Source: Xanthostigma xanthostigma
Lineage: Eukaryota > Arthropoda > Insecta > Raphidioptera > Raphidiidae
Direction of reading: 5' to 3'
DNA length: 64,000 nt
Assembly: GCA_963575645.1 (NCBI GenBank)
Contig: OY754467.1
Coordinates: 3,782,001 to 3,846,000 of the forward strand
Part shown: positions 21,968-34,038 of the stretch, piece after piece
Layout of the letters: the number at the start of each line of letters is the position of its first letter
How positions within the stretch are numbered: the stretch's first letter is position 1
The notes under the pieces: generated by a model
What the model was told of the DNA's origin: nothing
What the model saw: the letters and a program-made list of their open reading frames with translations, nothing else
The model's database searches: none
Position numbers and translations under genes: made by a program

Positions 21968-22534
21968 TCATATATATTAATACGCTAAGGTTAAAGATGT
22001 TTGCCTCCCTTTTTAGAAAAAACCTCACAATTTCTCCACATAAATTATATATCATTTTACAGATAATTGCTTGCTCTACTGACATCGACAACTAAAAAAT
22101 TTATTATTGCATTTGTTTTTGTAAATTAATTAAAATACAGCAGCGCTGAACAACGTCTGCCATCTGACGGCTTTAATTTTGAAACAACGTCAACACTTCG
22201 ATCTGTCATCTGACCTTCATATTGTAATACAACAGACACAATACTGCATACTGCCATCTGACGGCTTTAATTTTGAAACAGCGAGCAACGCTGAACAACG
22301 TCACAGCAATGCTGCATGATGCCATCTGACGGCTTAGCTCAACGCTTTTGCTACTTGCGCCTCTATATGACAATTTTAGTAAAATATTTCTTTTACAACA
22401 AAAAGAAGAACGTTATAAGCAGTGTGCAAAATTAGAAACGAATTGAATAGCTGCAATCATATTTAAAAAATAATTTTGTAAAGTGATAATTATTATACTT
22501 ATTTAGTGCGAATAATTCGCACAGGTCACTCTAG
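21968..22534 (+). mobile_element. Helitron family A, copy 2
   Basis: TCATATATATTAATACG start after A, 3' hairpin GTGCGAA/TTCGCAC and CTAG^T end. Closely matches copy 1, but lacks the second CTGTCATCTGAGC block near the 3' end. Confidence 0.92.
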
Positions 22535-22794
22535 TTGGTTAATAACATATTAAAATTTCAGCTTTTATTTAACAATTGCTCTATTGATCGAACAACCTTA
22601 AGCACGTGCCCCACTACAAAAATGTTCCGAAAAGTTGAAGCAAATTGTCGCGAGCGAGTAAACAGTTGAATGGTTTCAGGTTAGAGTATATTTTTTCTTT
22701 AAATCTGTTCCATTTTAACTACAGTGTTCTTTCGGAGCTCAATTTAAAACAATTCAGTGTCATGTTTACTTAAAACGAGCACTTAAAATGAACA

Positions 22795-22994
22795 TATATA
22801 TATGTTACGGTAAATGTCCGGAATCCGAACAATGTCGACAATGCCCGAGCTACATCGGGCAATGTCCGAAATCGGACAAGGTTCAAAAAATAGATTATTT
22901 ATAAACATGAAACGCTGACATTTGGTTGTATCTTTATCATTGTCCGGGCATTGTCGACATTTACCGGATTCCGGACATTGACCGTAACATATAT
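22795..22994. mobile_element. MITE with GTTACGGT ends
   Basis: Imperfect terminal inverted repeats of about 45 bp: ATATATGTTACGGTAAATG on the left, CATTGACCGTAACATATATA on the right. Both include TGTCCGGAATCCG and GTCGACAATGCCC. Core of about 90 bp, non-coding. Confidence 0.8.
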
Positions 22995-23064
22995 AAGTAG
23001 AAAGGAAAGGGTAGAAATAAATTATGTGGGTACCTTATTTGCACAGTGTCCAACATAAATAATA

Positions 23065-23575
23065 AAAACTCCGGGTCGCAGTGCGAAACCCTGCCGACAT
23101 ATAGTGTATTTGCTTTTATAAGCAGTGTGGCTCTATTATATGAACTTAACTTTGTTTTTGGACAAAATAAAAAAAATTACCCCTTAATACAACCCTTAAA
23201 ACATTTTTTTACTTAATTTCAATACTACATATCAATTCAACATCTGTACCAAATTATATACATTCTTCAGTATGTAAAATCCATATCAGAAACTTGTGTT
23301 TTCATAAAATTTGTAAGTCCGGTCCTGTCGGGCCGATTTTATTAAAATTTTAGCAGCACATTTTAATAATTACTAAAGGGTTAAATTTCAAATTTGAAAC
23401 TGTTCCGAAAATTTTTTCGGTATTTTTGGGCCCGAAAACTTTTTTCAACCCCTAAATACCACCCTTAACATGGCCCGATTGGGCCCATTTTAAATAGGCT
23501 TCGTGCGGTGATGGATTTCAACATGTGGTCCAAATTTCGTTAAAATCAATTAACTCCTTCGAAAGTTATAGCCCG

Positions 23576-23633
<58 letters not shown>

Positions 23634-23766
23634 TATATAAACATTTCCAAAAATGGTGCCAAACTTCTTAGAAAGTTATGAAACGTCGAGAAATTTTGGT
23701 CCGACCCCTAGGTCCCGCCATCCGACCGACGCCAATAGTGTAAGTGCCTTATGGCAAATACACTAA
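23065..23766 (+). mobile_element. Dispersed element M, copy 1
   Basis: About 700 bp repeated in reverse at 45387-46092. One end reads GGGTCGCAGTGCGAAACCC, the other GCCTTATGGCAAATACACTA. A short inverted TAGTGTATTTGC lies close to both ends. It contains a long AT microsatellite at the same internal place in both copies. No coding. Class unknown. Confidence 0.75.
23579..23639. repeat. AT microsatellite
   Basis: Uninterrupted and slightly interrupted (AT)n inside element M copy 1, next to GCCCGCAC. Confidence 0.9.
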
Positions 23767-23915
23767 CAACATCTTTATCCAGTTTAAGATCTTAATTAAT
23801 AATTACAATGCATTCAACATTCACTTCTGGACATTATAAGTCACAACAAATGTCACTATTCCAGCCCTTTTTCTACGTTATCTTGAAGTAACACGCTTTA
23901 ATTTATTGAAGTAAA

Positions 23916-24854
23916 GGCCGCTGCACACAAAGCTGGATTTTCCGCTAGATTTGACTACTTTGACTACTAGTTTTCTAGCGCTGGTTTTCCTGATTGCATT
24001 CACTTCACGGAACATGAATTCCGTACTAGTCCAATTGCTGGTATTTACAAAAATAATTATTAATCCCTTTTCCTAATTGATTTATCTTCGCATTGTCAGG
24101 TAGATGTGCATTTGCTTTTGATGGAAATGTACATTTTTCAATTGTTCTTCAGATTTGTTTTGTGGAGGTGCTTGTAGTGAAGTTTTGCTAAAGTTACTCT
24201 ATAGCGTGTGATATTCATTATGAATCCCGTTTTTGAGTATAGTGAAAGAGGAAACGAATTTTTGGTTTTGAAAGGTGTAAAGTTTTCCTTTTCGAAGGTT
24301 TTAAAAAATGGCGAGTCGTTTTGGCGCTGTGCTTTTAAAACTTGCAGAGCTGTTAAGTTTTATTTTTCTTTCCTTTGATCATACATAATTATTATTATAA
24401 TTGCCTGGTGCGCAGTTCGTGAACTGTGAATTTTTATGCTCTTTTGTACAGTGCGCAGTTCGTGTAATAAAGATTAGGAGCCAGATATACAGTGCGCAGT
24501 TCGAGGCCGTCGCACTACACACGAGACGTCTTTTCAAACTTGTTTTGTGGATGGATCTGATGCGCCCGCGGTGACAGTTCAATAATATAAACACAAAGCG
24601 AAACGTGTCCGTTGTCTGAGCAGAATGACGCCGTGTTGGTTTGTGGGCGTATGTTCATGTGGCCCACGTGACAAGATACTGTTTACTGGTTGGTTCTTGC
24701 TCAGCAGAGGACCTAGCAAGAAAAATAGCCAGTGTTCTAATTTTAAAATCCATCTTGTGAGCTAGCAGGCGAGCCCGCAGTGGCGTCATTTTAAGAGCCA
24801 GATTATCGGCCTGCAGAAGTCCCAGCAGTGTTTCCAGCTTCGTGTGCAGCGGGC
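23916..24854. mobile_element. Family D, complete copy 2
   Basis: Bounded by GGCCGCTGCACACAAAGC and GCTTCGTGTGCAGCGGGC, terminal inverted repeats with a few mismatches. Contains TTTTCTAGCGCTGG, three GTGCGCAGTTCG repeats (24409-24500) and the TTGGTTTGTGGGCG block. No transposase; no exact target duplication found. Confidence 0.7.
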
Positions 24855-25408
24855 TTAAAACTTCTTTTGGCAACGCATAGTTAATGATTGAGTCTTGAGA
24901 TTGCAAACATAACGGAACTCTAAACACAAAAATTATACAGATTTTTTTTCGGCATCTAGAAAAGGAGTTCTGCTTATAGTTTACTGTGCCTGAAAACATT
25001 GGTGCCAGACCTTGTAATAACACAGCTGGTTGCCGCCGCGTACAACAGTCATTTTAAAATTCTAAAACAACGCAAAAACTTTGTAAATTAAGCTCAAGCA
25101 TTGCACTTCATGCACAAGTATGTGTGTGTGTGTGTGTGTGAGTTGTTCTTTGGTTTGAAATCAGCGATGTTGAAACATTACCTGACGTTTTTATTTTTAA
25201 ATCCAAAGAATTTAGAACTACATTGTACATACAATTAATAAAAAAAAACACATCTTTACTCTCAAATCTGTGACTCGTTTAAAAAAAAACCTTTCTTTTT
25301 TGGCATTTTGTCTTGAGGCGGAACCCATTTCAAAATAATCAATATGGCCGTCCTATGCGACCCGTTTGCATTGTCAGTATATACGAGATTTTGATGTTTT
25401 ATTTAAAA
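24855..25408. other. Unassigned, with TG microsatellite
   Basis: A (TG)n run lies at about 25122-25141. No supported gene. Confidence 0.45.
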
Positions 25409-25764
25409 CTAGCTGCTCTCCGCGGCTCCGCTCGCAATCTAGATGAAACACGAAATTTTAACACTATCCCAATTAATTTTATGGTCGTAATCAATTTTAT
25501 GCTTAGTTACGACATTATGTTTATCAGGGAGTAGTTTATAATTGTTTTGATGCTCTTTAACACGTGTTTTAAGCGCTCTTTTTGTTTGCCCAATATAATT
25601 CATATTGCAATCTTCAGAAATTTCCCTATTTTTTAATTTTTTTTTAGCCTAAGTTAGTCCGTATAACATTAGTTATCGGTCAGTGAAAGTACCGTCAAAA
25701 TCGATCCAGTAGTTTAGGAGATTTGCCGGAACAAACAGACCGACATTTTATTTATATGTGTAGA
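25409..25764 (-). mobile_element. Helitron family C, non-autonomous copy
   Basis: On the minus strand it starts TCTACACATATAAATAAAAT after A and ends GCGGAGCCGCGGAGAGCAG then CTAG^T. The GCGG/CCGC hairpin sits about ten bases before CTAG. The 5' part reads CTACTGGATCGATTTTGAC, similar in style to family B. No Rep/helicase. Confidence 0.7.
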
Positions 25765-25796
25765 TAAGTACAAAAACATAAATAGAAAAAAAGAGA

Positions 25797-26095
25797 CGAA
25801 AATTGAAAATTCGCTCTAGGAATCTTTAAAACTGTTCAAATACGGACTAGGTTACGATTTTATTTATTTGTATTATTTTTTATATTTTTTTATTTTATAC
25901 TTTTATTTATTTATTTTTTTTTATATTTTTCTACACACGATCTAAGCTCATATTCCTGCCCTAGCACTGGCTTCAGCCAAGTTGGGCAGGATTATTCCAT
26001 CAACTTCAAAATTTGAAGTATTTTGGAATTAAATAAATAAATAATTGAGGTAACGTCTGTATAATTCATTGAAAAAACAACTCTCGTATGCACTG
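25797..26095 (+). repeat. Dispersed repeat G, fragment 2, with internal insertion
   Basis: Matches fragment 1 (9056-9180) at both ends. It is split by about 150 bp (about 25885-26040) that ends in AAATAAATAAATAA, a tail like that of a LINE or SINE. Confidence 0.55.
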
Positions 26096-26398
26096 TAATA
26101 AGGTTGACATCTAAACAACAGTTGATAGGTTATTTTTCGTTTACTGCCGCCCAAACGTACGTACTTCTCGCATCAGTGTGTGTAATCACACCAATGCGTA
26201 AATGCCTTACAATTGATGCCGAAAGTATATACTTTCGATCGAGATATGAAGAAAAAATATTTTCAATCGTATAGAAAAAAGTTTGGTTGAGGTACGATTT
26301 TTTCAGGGCAACATTTTGACAACCTGCGTCACTTTTATAAAATTTCTGTAAGAGACTGCACTAATGAGTAAATTAACGGGGCGGCCGCTGTAAGGGTG

Positions 26399-26579
26399 TA
26401 GGGGAGGACGGGGTCAATTGTAACACGGGTCAATTGTAACAGTGACTATTTTAGTGACATTTACCAACAAAATGAGAAAATGATACTACTGCATTGATGT
26501 GCATTCAGTCGCTGGTGACTGAACGTACATAAATACTGTTACAATTGATCCGTGTTACAATTGACCCCGTCCTCCCCTA
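26399..26579. mobile_element. GGGGAGGACGGGG MITE, copy 1
   Basis: Ends TAGGGGAGGACGGGGTCAAT and its inverse, enclosing a unique core of about 85 bp. A second copy at 48936-49101 has the same ends. A leading and trailing TA may be the target duplication. Confidence 0.85.
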
Positions 26580-28517
26580 ATCAACGCGGCAACAAAAACA
26601 CCGATCTAAATATACGTAGCGCGGGCGATGGCGATAAAAAAAAGAAAAAAAATTAACTAATACCAAAACTTAATAAATGGAACTTTAAAATTATTTTAAC
26701 ACTATGGTTTAAGTCCCATCAATTTTGATTTAGCTTCTAAGTATTATAATAATTTCATAGTGAATGCCGAGGTGCCGGATTAGCGCGATTCTACGGTATT
26801 TTTAATTAAAAAATACAGTGTCTGCATTTTTCTAGATGTCTCTGGTGCATGCAAAAATTTTGCTATATGAAAAAAAAACTTGTACGGATGACAGTGGCGT
26901 ATTTTCCGTAGGGAGTCGAGAAATGGGGAATTGTTACATGCAAGGAGAATATTTAATTGAGTCTTTATAATTCTAGTGTATGCATTTTATCATGAATTCT
27001 TTGGAAATTTCTGTAAAAATAAAATGTATTTAGAAGGTACGTGTTACGCAATATATACAGAATGATTCATAAAACAATTTTTAAAACATAAATCTTTAAA
27101 GACTAAGGTTACGATTTTATTTGTTAGTATTAATTGAACTATCTTCTATATAATTCACTAATTACTGTATAAGTATAATTAGTAAAGTTGACATTATAAA
27201 ATTAAATAAATATCCGCATAAGAAAAATAAATTACATCATGAAAATACGTAAGTTATCTAAGTAATACATATAATCAGAATGTCCACTTTTACCTGATTT
27301 GCGTCAATCCATGACTGCGGTCAACACTTAACTCGAGATTTCGACCGATCCAGATAGTATTTCTTTTGTTCGGCATGCCTCAGATAAGCTCCAAGCACAA
27401 TGAAATGTTTATATTTGATATTTAATTACGCTGACTAAAATTACACGCGTTAGAATAGTATTGTTTAGTGTTGTTTTCACATGACTCTTTATTGGGAGCT
27501 GACTCCGTACGCTCCGCCCACTAAAAAGAGTCGTTCAAAGGAGCGACACTAGACAGTACGCACTACACAAGAGTGCAGACTGCAGAGGTGTGAACTGTCA
27601 TCATACATGCTCAGGAGTCACGTAGCATTGCACAGCACAATACACACACTCATATCAGCTCTGAGCTCATTTTAATATGATTCTGATCTTATATTATTCG
27701 CATTTCGGATAAACTATAAAGCTGAACAATAATAATGTTTATTGTTACAATATCATATCTTTGTCAACGACATCAATGTGAATGGTTTAAGTCACTGTAA
27801 GCTTAGTACTATTACATTTACAGTGTGTCATTCGACATTAAATGACTCAGCAAAGATAACTCCGTACGTGCAAAATTCACTAGTGCCTCTGTGGCATGTG
27901 CTGTGTGCGCTCTGTAAATGTGCGAATGCAACAATACAGAGTAATGGCGCTCGGAGTGAGTCATTCACAAAAAAAGAGCGACTCGCTCCACTCCGAGAAG
28001 GGAGTTGTTCATTATGAACGACTCGCTCAGGAGCGACACATTACTAGTATGTCCGCCAAGACCTAAAGGGTTAAAGAAGTTTCACTACAGTAAAAAAAAG
28101 AGAGAAGAAAAATAGGATTACGTCACGCGAAGCCAGTGAATCTGAATATATACTTCAGACAGCAACACCAACCTAACAATAAAGCAGCAACAAAACGAGT
28201 GTGTCGCGTGCGCCGCACTATAAACCTTCTTGGTTGACAGGCAGCGGTGCAGTTTGGTACCTCCACGGCATACCGTATTCTGTCACATTAATATCATCTG
28301 TCAGCCCTATATACTGGGGACTTTCTGTGTACATGCATGTAGGGGCTAGTGGGGCTTTCAGTTGCGAGAAGTTTACATTATTATACCACACGCCCACAGC
28401 CGCCGAATATCTGTCACCAAAAGTTAAAACGACTCAAGGTCAAGATGTTTTTATTAACACGCTTTTGTTAGCGTCACTGCATGTGTGCATGTATCTATGT
28501 AACGAAATTTTGTTAAT
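26580..28517. other. Unassigned accessory sequence
   Basis: Repeat G fragment 3 lies at 27084-27165. GAGCGACTCGCTC/GGAGCGACAC motifs cluster at 27510-27560 and 27960-28040 and may mark the ends of an unknown element. The 114-codon plus frame at 28201-28545 shows no recognisable domain and runs into a repeat. Confidence 0.4.
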
Positions 28518-28607
28518 TAATTTTCACCCAATTCCAGACGTCTGAATAATTTGAAATTTTGCGCACGTATTACGAACCCATGACAATACAATAATTTATA
28601 TAAATCA
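28518..28607 (+). repeat. Duplicated unit, first copy, left part (split by Helitron A)
   Basis: Matches 29598-29700 (TTTTCACC...CAGACGTCTGAATA...ATTTATATAAAT). The rest of this first unit lies at 29390-29586, after the Helitron. Confidence 0.6.
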
Positions 28608-29202
28608 TCATATATATTAATACGCTAAGGTTAAAGATGTTTGCCTCCATTTTTAGAAAAAACCGCACAATTTCTCCACATAAATTATATATCATTTTAC
28701 AGATAATTGCTTGCTCTACTGACATCGACAACTAAAAAATTTATTATTGCTTTTGTTTTTGTAAATTAATTAAAATACACCAACGCTGAACAACGTCTGC
28801 AATCTGAAGGCTTTAATTTTGAAACAACGTCAACACTTCGATCTGTCATCTGACCTTCATATTGTAATACAACAGACACAATACTGCATGCTGTCATCTG
28901 ACGGCTTAAATTTTGAAACAGCGAGCAACGCTGAACAACGTCACAGCAATGCTGCATGATGCCATCTGACGGCTTAGCTCAACGCTTTTACTACTTGCGC
29001 CTTTATATGACAATTTTAGTAAAATATTTCTTCGATCTGTCATCTGAGCTTCATATTGTAATACAACAAAAAGAAGAACGTTATAAGCAGTGTGCAAAAT
29101 TAGAAACGAATTGAATACCTGCAATCATATTTAAAAAATAATTTTGTAAATTGATAATTATTATACTTATTTAGTGCGAATAATTCGCACAGGTCACGCT
29201 AG
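28608..29202 (+). mobile_element. Helitron family A, copy 3
   Basis: TCATATATATTAATACG start after A, hairpin GTGCGAA/TTCGCAC, end CTAG^T. Full-length and close to copies 1 and 2. Its frames at 28766-28957 and 28906-29124 match those of other copies only because the repeat does. Confidence 0.92.
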
Positions 29203-29389
29203 TATAGAAATAAAAGTGTTAAAATTCTGAGAATAGTTTTAAAAAAATTTTAATACAAAACGCATAAATTATGATGTGAAAAGTTTTATCAAATAATTTT
29301 TATTCTATGTATTACTTGACTTTTATATACCAATTTTGGTAAAATATAAATAAAGTATCTATCTATTTATCTATAAATAATTAATGCAA

Positions 29390-29882
29390 ATTAGTTGACT
29401 TGAAAAATTACTGTAAGCAGGCCAACGAGTCGCGCAGTGCTACACTTTGCGTTGTCTACCAGTAGGCGTGATTTTTAATGAGTTAATAAAAATTTTACCT
29501 ATAGTTTAAATAACTAAAAAAACACGCTTTTACTAAATTTCGCCCTGTAATCTAGATGTCGCCTTTAACTATTTAATGTCTATCTAATGGAATTTTTAAA
29601 ATTAATTTTCACCGACTTACAGACGTCTGAATAGTTTGAAATATTGCACACGTATTAAAAACCCATGACTATACAATAATTTATATAAATATGTTTATAC
29701 AAATTAGTTACTTGACTTGAAAAATTACTGTAAGCAGGTCAACGAGTCGCGCAGTGCTCTACATTGCGCTGTCTGCCCGTGGGCGTGACTTTAAGTGAGA
29801 TAATTAAAATTATAGTTTAATAACAAACTTACTTTTACTAAATTTCGCCCTGTTATCTAGATGTCGCCTTCAACTAAAGCCA
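29390..29882 (+). repeat. Direct duplication of about 190 bp
   Basis: 29390-29586 and 29701-29882 share GAAAAATTACTGTAAGCAGG, AACGAGTCGCGCAGTGCT and AAATTTCGCCCTG. With the TTTTCACC units on their left they form a two-unit tandem of about 300 bp. The TTTTCACC part is related to the left end of hairpin family A (46164, 63316). Confidence 0.65.
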
Positions 29883-30600
29883 TGTTTACTGCAACACACA
29901 CAAACGTAACGAGCTGCCATAAAAGTGTCGTCTCAATTGCACGGTTTTACTCCCAAACGCGCCCTTAGATGTTTCACATAAAAAATTTGTAAAAATTCGA
30001 CATGAGCGCTTTTTCTTTGCGGTCACTGATTTGTACTCACATAACGTACCTACGTATTGTATAAACAGTTATATAAACGGCCGCGGACGCCTGTGAGATT
30101 ATGCAACCGGAATACCAAATTCATAACAAATTGTGTTTTTATACAGACTGGTCCAAGTACCTAATCTGACAGCAGAGAAGAAATCTAAACGTGTCCTTCT
30201 TATAACTGTACCTCAAAAGGAAACAAGGATCCCTTATATAGGATCACTTTGTTGTCCGTCTGTCTGTCAAGACTCTGGGGAATCAAAACCTATAGGGTAT
30301 TTCCCGTTAAAATAGAATCATGGAATTTGACAAGTAAAGGGAAAAATCCGAAAACCGTAAATTTGTAGTTATATCACAGAAAAAAAAATTAAGTGTTTTT
30401 GTGTACATTAGTAGTGACTTTGAATTCTTATTGTATTACTTAGTGGTTTTTCTGTTACGGTATTGTTTTATTTTATTTTTCAAAAGAAGTACTTTTAGTT
30501 CGTGTGTTATTCGTTTTGTGAACGTTTTTTATAAATATAAATAAATATTCTCCATCACAGAAAGAACAGTTTTGTTACAATTCTTTTTTTTTTAAGTATA
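29883..30600. other. Unassigned, with repeat N fragment
   Basis: Repeat N copy 1 occupies about 30205-30370. TATATAAACGG at 30071 is TATA-like but lacks other promoter support. No gene seen. Confidence 0.4.
30205..30370 (+). repeat. Dispersed repeat N, copy 1
   Basis: Shares GTACCTCAAAAGGAAA, TATAGGATCACTTTGTTG and TCCGTCTGTCTGTCAAGACT with 35808-35975. Common style of insect dispersed repeat; class not known to me. Confidence 0.65.
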
Positions 30601-30608
30601 TTCTTGAG

Positions 30609-31143
30609 CAGAGTTCCCAAACTTGCTTGTCTCGTAGACCACTTCCCATGTTTTTCGGTTTTGGGTAGACCCCCTGCTTATCTGATATTGATTTTTTGCA
30701 AATTCATTAATTTCAAGTGTATTTTTGACAACCGGTATAGTGCTACTCACTTTGAACGATTTAAATTTATAACGGTAGTGAAATGTAGTGTGAAATGTTT
30801 AGTTTTATACATTTATTAATTAGATTCAAATTAAACGAATCAAATTAAAATTTACTTTCTTTACATAAAATAACTAAGCATAACATAAATGCTTTTAGTG
30901 TGAGGAATGAACCTGATGCTTTAATAATAAATTTTCAACATTTGGCATCAATTTAGTTAGATTTAATCTTAAATCTCTTCGGTTAACGATGTCCAGTTTG
31001 TTTCTTTTTTTGTTAGGAGATTCACTATCGTTGACCCCCATTTTCATTTCATGGACCCCCAATTTTTTTTCCCGTTGACATGGACCCCTTGCAAGTTGTC
31101 GTCGACCCCTTGGGGTCGATATAGACCACTTTGGGAATCACTG
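30609..31143. mobile_element. hAT-type MITE, perfect 8-bp target duplication TTCTTGAG
   Basis: Left end CAGAGTTCCCAAACTTG, right end CACTTTGGGAATCACTG. Flanking TTCTTGAG at 30601-30608 and 31144-31151 is identical. The right subterminal region has GACCCC repeats. Open frames inside are not transposase. Confidence 0.9.
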
Positions 31144-31151
31144 TTCTTGAG

Positions 31152-31528
31152 TTTTCGCACACCCCTAAAAACACGTTACCCAAGGCTTAAATTTATAGAT
31201 GGATTAAAAAACGTGGCAGATACATATTGGTTTTATTACCTGTCTATCAATTCCGGTAGAAAAAAAAATGTTGTTAGTAAAATGCAATGTTAGAGTACTT
31301 ATAGACGGCGCGGGAGGCAATGAAGAGAAGCAGCACGTATCGGCGTTAATACTGACGCATTACCAAACTAAATTGGGTTCAAAATGAAACTTTCTCATCA
31401 TCGACACCTCCTAACGAACCTGCCTTCAGCTGTAGCCTACAGCGGCCTACTGCCTTATGTATTAACATCACTACGTACACGAAAGAACGCGATTCATAAA
31501 CTAACCATCAAAACATTTCAAGTTTTTT
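31152..31528. other. Unassigned sequence
   Basis: Nothing recognised. The 90-codon frame from 31384 enters the next transposon. Confidence 0.4.
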
Positions 31529-32590
31529 TAACTTCCCGCTTTAAAAAAAAAAAAAAAAATTTTTTTTCAAAAATCGCGGTTATTGGTTTCACCCCGATTT
31601 TCGAAAATCGAGTTTTCGCCAGATCTCGACGTTTTGAGGTCCTAGGAAGCTATTGAAACTATTTTGGCGATGATATCCGTAGGGCTGTATGTGTGTGTAT
31701 GTGTATGTATGTAAACCTTTTATATCTTTTGAACGGAGTGTCCGACTGAAACGCGGTTTGCGGCATCTGACGTGATCTTGGTGAAATTAGACTTCCTGAA
31801 AATTGGAAACGATTCGGCCCAAAAAATTTTGAGAAATCTTAAAAAAATAAGTTTCAAAAATTTTTTAAAATTTGTTTTTGTAAAATATTTTCTAAACTAC
31901 TAAACCGATTAACTCCAAAATCTAATCAGTTCTTCTCCTTGACAAACTGCGTCGATTTCCGCAAACCACATCAAAATCGGTTCATTTGTTCACGAGATAC
32001 CGTGAACGAAAAAATCGTAAAAAAGTGTTTTTTTAAAATGACTCTTAAAATTGTTATCAGATCGATTTTTTTGTAATAAATTACTTTCTTAGGCTAAAAA
32101 AACTGCGTCGATCGCCGCAAACCAGATCAAAATTGGTTCATTTGTTCATGAGATAACGTGAACGAAAAATTAGGAAAAAAGTAATTTTTTATAATTACTC
32201 GTAAAATTCTTATCAAATGGATTTTTTTGTAATAATTTACTTTCTTAGGTTAAAAAAACTGCGTCGATCGCAGCAAACCGCATCAAAATCGGCTCATTTG
32301 CTCACGAGATATCGTGAACGAAAAATTTGTAAAAAAGTGTTTTTTTTTTTAAATTGCTTGTAAAATTCCTATGAGATCGATTTTTCTGTAATAAATTACT
32401 TCTTTAGGTTAAAAAATTGCGTCGACTGCCGCAAATCGCATCAAAATCGGTTCATTTGTTCATGAGATATCGTGAACGAAAATTTCGTATCAAAGTGTTT
32501 TTTTTTTGAGCTCGAAGAGCTAAAAAATAAACTTCTTGCTATATTTGATATATTTTTGAGCGTTTTGAACTCGAAAATAGCGGGAAGTTA
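31529..32590. mobile_element. Element with TAACTTCCCGCT ends and internal tandem repeats
   Basis: Terminal inverted repeats TAACTTCCCGCT and AGCGGGAAGTTA are exact over 12 bp. The left part contains GAAAATCGAGTTTTCGCC and a TATGTGTGTG run. The right half is four tandem units of 157 bp. No transposase. The superfamily is not assigned. Confidence 0.8.
31930..32500. repeat. Four tandem units of about 157 bp
   Basis: Each unit contains (A/T)TGCGTCGA, CATCAAAATCGG and GAGATA(C/T)CGTGAACG. Starts of TGCGTCGA are spaced about 156-157 bp. Units are diverged, so the expansion is old. Confidence 0.8.
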
Positions 32591-32639
32591 CAGGGATGGC
32601 CTGCAGGGTCAAACTTCTTTTCAAATTTTTTTTGAAGAT

Positions 32640-32875
32640 TCCTTGCTAGACTTGCCTACTAGTTTTCTAGCGCTGGTTTTCTTAATTGCTGTTATGTGCT
32701 CGCTTCACACGAGACGTCTTTCCAAGCTAGTTTTGTGAATACGCGCAGTGACAGTTTAAATATAAACGCAGAGAAAAACATGTCTGTTGTCTGATTCTGA
32801 GCAGAATGACGTCATGTTGGTTTGTGGGCGTTTGTTCGAGTCGCCCACGTGACATGATACTGCTTTTCGTCGGGG
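32640..32875 (+). mobile_element. Family D, copy 3, cut by the LTR-like segment
   Basis: Matches family D from TTTTCTAGCGCTGG through GCCCACGTGACATGATACTG, then stops where unrelated GC-rich sequence begins. Confidence 0.7.
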
Positions 32876-33565
32876 GCTCCGGGGCACCGCCCCACTTGCC
32901 CCATTGTCGGTGCGGTCCTGGGAGTAGTGCAAAAAATACTTTCCTATTGTCACAAAACTGCTGTAGTCCGTGGCGGAAATTATTTATTTACAAGAATAAA
33001 TATTTAACAAAACGGTTAAACACACTAACGAAAGCGTTCTTTCTTTAACTTAACGAATAATAACGTTAACAGAAACAAAACTAATAGTTCTAAATTATAA
33101 AATAAAGACTAAGTAACAGAGAATAAATTATATACAAAGAAATATTTACAACACACAGGAACACAACACAAAGTTTATCAGCACACTTGTCTATTCACTA
33201 TAAGTCATTTATTTAAAACCGGATTTATAATAATGCACTCACTAGAGTTAATTTATTTCCACAGATTAACTGAATTTATGTCGTAATGGCAGAGCACTGT
33301 GTCAACACAACGAACAGCTCCAATAACTGACTGACTGACTTGCTCACTCTGCTTCCTTATATAGTTTCGTCCCCCGCTTCTTTCGAATGTTCTGGACGAA
33401 TCGAGATTTCTTCCATTGTTCTCTCCAAGCGATTCTAAGCATTCGGGTCTAACGTCGCTACCTGATTTATGCACCGAGTTCCTTTCCTTTACATGTGTGT
33501 GGGTCTCCAAGGTCGGGTGTTCGTTACCTGCTTTTATTGTTGTTGGTTGACCTTCGAGTATTGTA
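32876..33565 (-). mobile_element. LTR-like segment with TATA, initiator and poly(A) signals
   Basis: On the minus strand GAAACTATATAAGG (TATA at 33357-33363) is followed 25-30 bases later by TCAGTCAGTCAGT (33322-33338), an insect initiator. AATAAA motifs follow near 33251, 33211 and 32980. This order fits the U3-R-U5 of a Ty3/Gypsy-type LTR inserted in family D. LTR borders and target duplication were not resolved. A host-gene promoter is the alternative. Confidence 0.45.
33322..33363 (-). promoter_or_regulatory. Core promoter: TATATAA plus TCAGT initiator
   Basis: TATATAA at 33357-33363 and three overlapping TCAGT initiators at 33322-33338 read on the minus strand with canonical spacing. 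Confidence 0.6.
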
Positions 33566-34038
33566 TAATCTTTTCTAGAAACTCCATAGGCGCATCACTG
33601 TATTGAAACGGAAGACGGATAAGCAGGCAATTTATTGATTAAGCGCTTTGAAAATGTACTTGTGTTTCGAATAGCGAACATAACATCACGCATTCGGCGT
33701 GCCTGCGCCCATTTTTCATTCCGCGCCTTGACAGCTCAACGGCCATTACTTGATGGATTTCCAATCACCTCGATTTCGAATCAAAAACTTTTCGCATCAT
33801 TATATCATCAGTAACGCGAGAGGTGGAGGTAGAAGAGAAGGAGGGGGCAATCTCCCTCCCCCCCTCTCCTTCACACTTGTCTGACCTCTTTCACTGCAAC
33901 TCCTATGCAGCACGTATAATAAATAAGAATACAACAGATATTAATTAATTATATTTAATGACCGAAGCTTTCCAATCAATTATCGATTCATACAAATTGT
34001 TTTCGTAAAAGAAATATGTACAAAAATAGATACATTGT
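33566..34038. other. Unassigned sequence
   Basis: Includes a purine/pyrimidine-skewed tract (about 33825-33890, GGAGG then CCTCC runs) that could form a short hairpin. Nothing else recognised. Confidence 0.4.

Noticed and set aside
24655..25023. 122-codon minus-strand frame
   Set aside because: Half lies in family D transposon sequence; no motif, no conserved frame in other D copies.
30071..30090. Promoter at TATATAAACGG
   Set aside because: TATA-like string only; no initiator at the right distance and no downstream gene.
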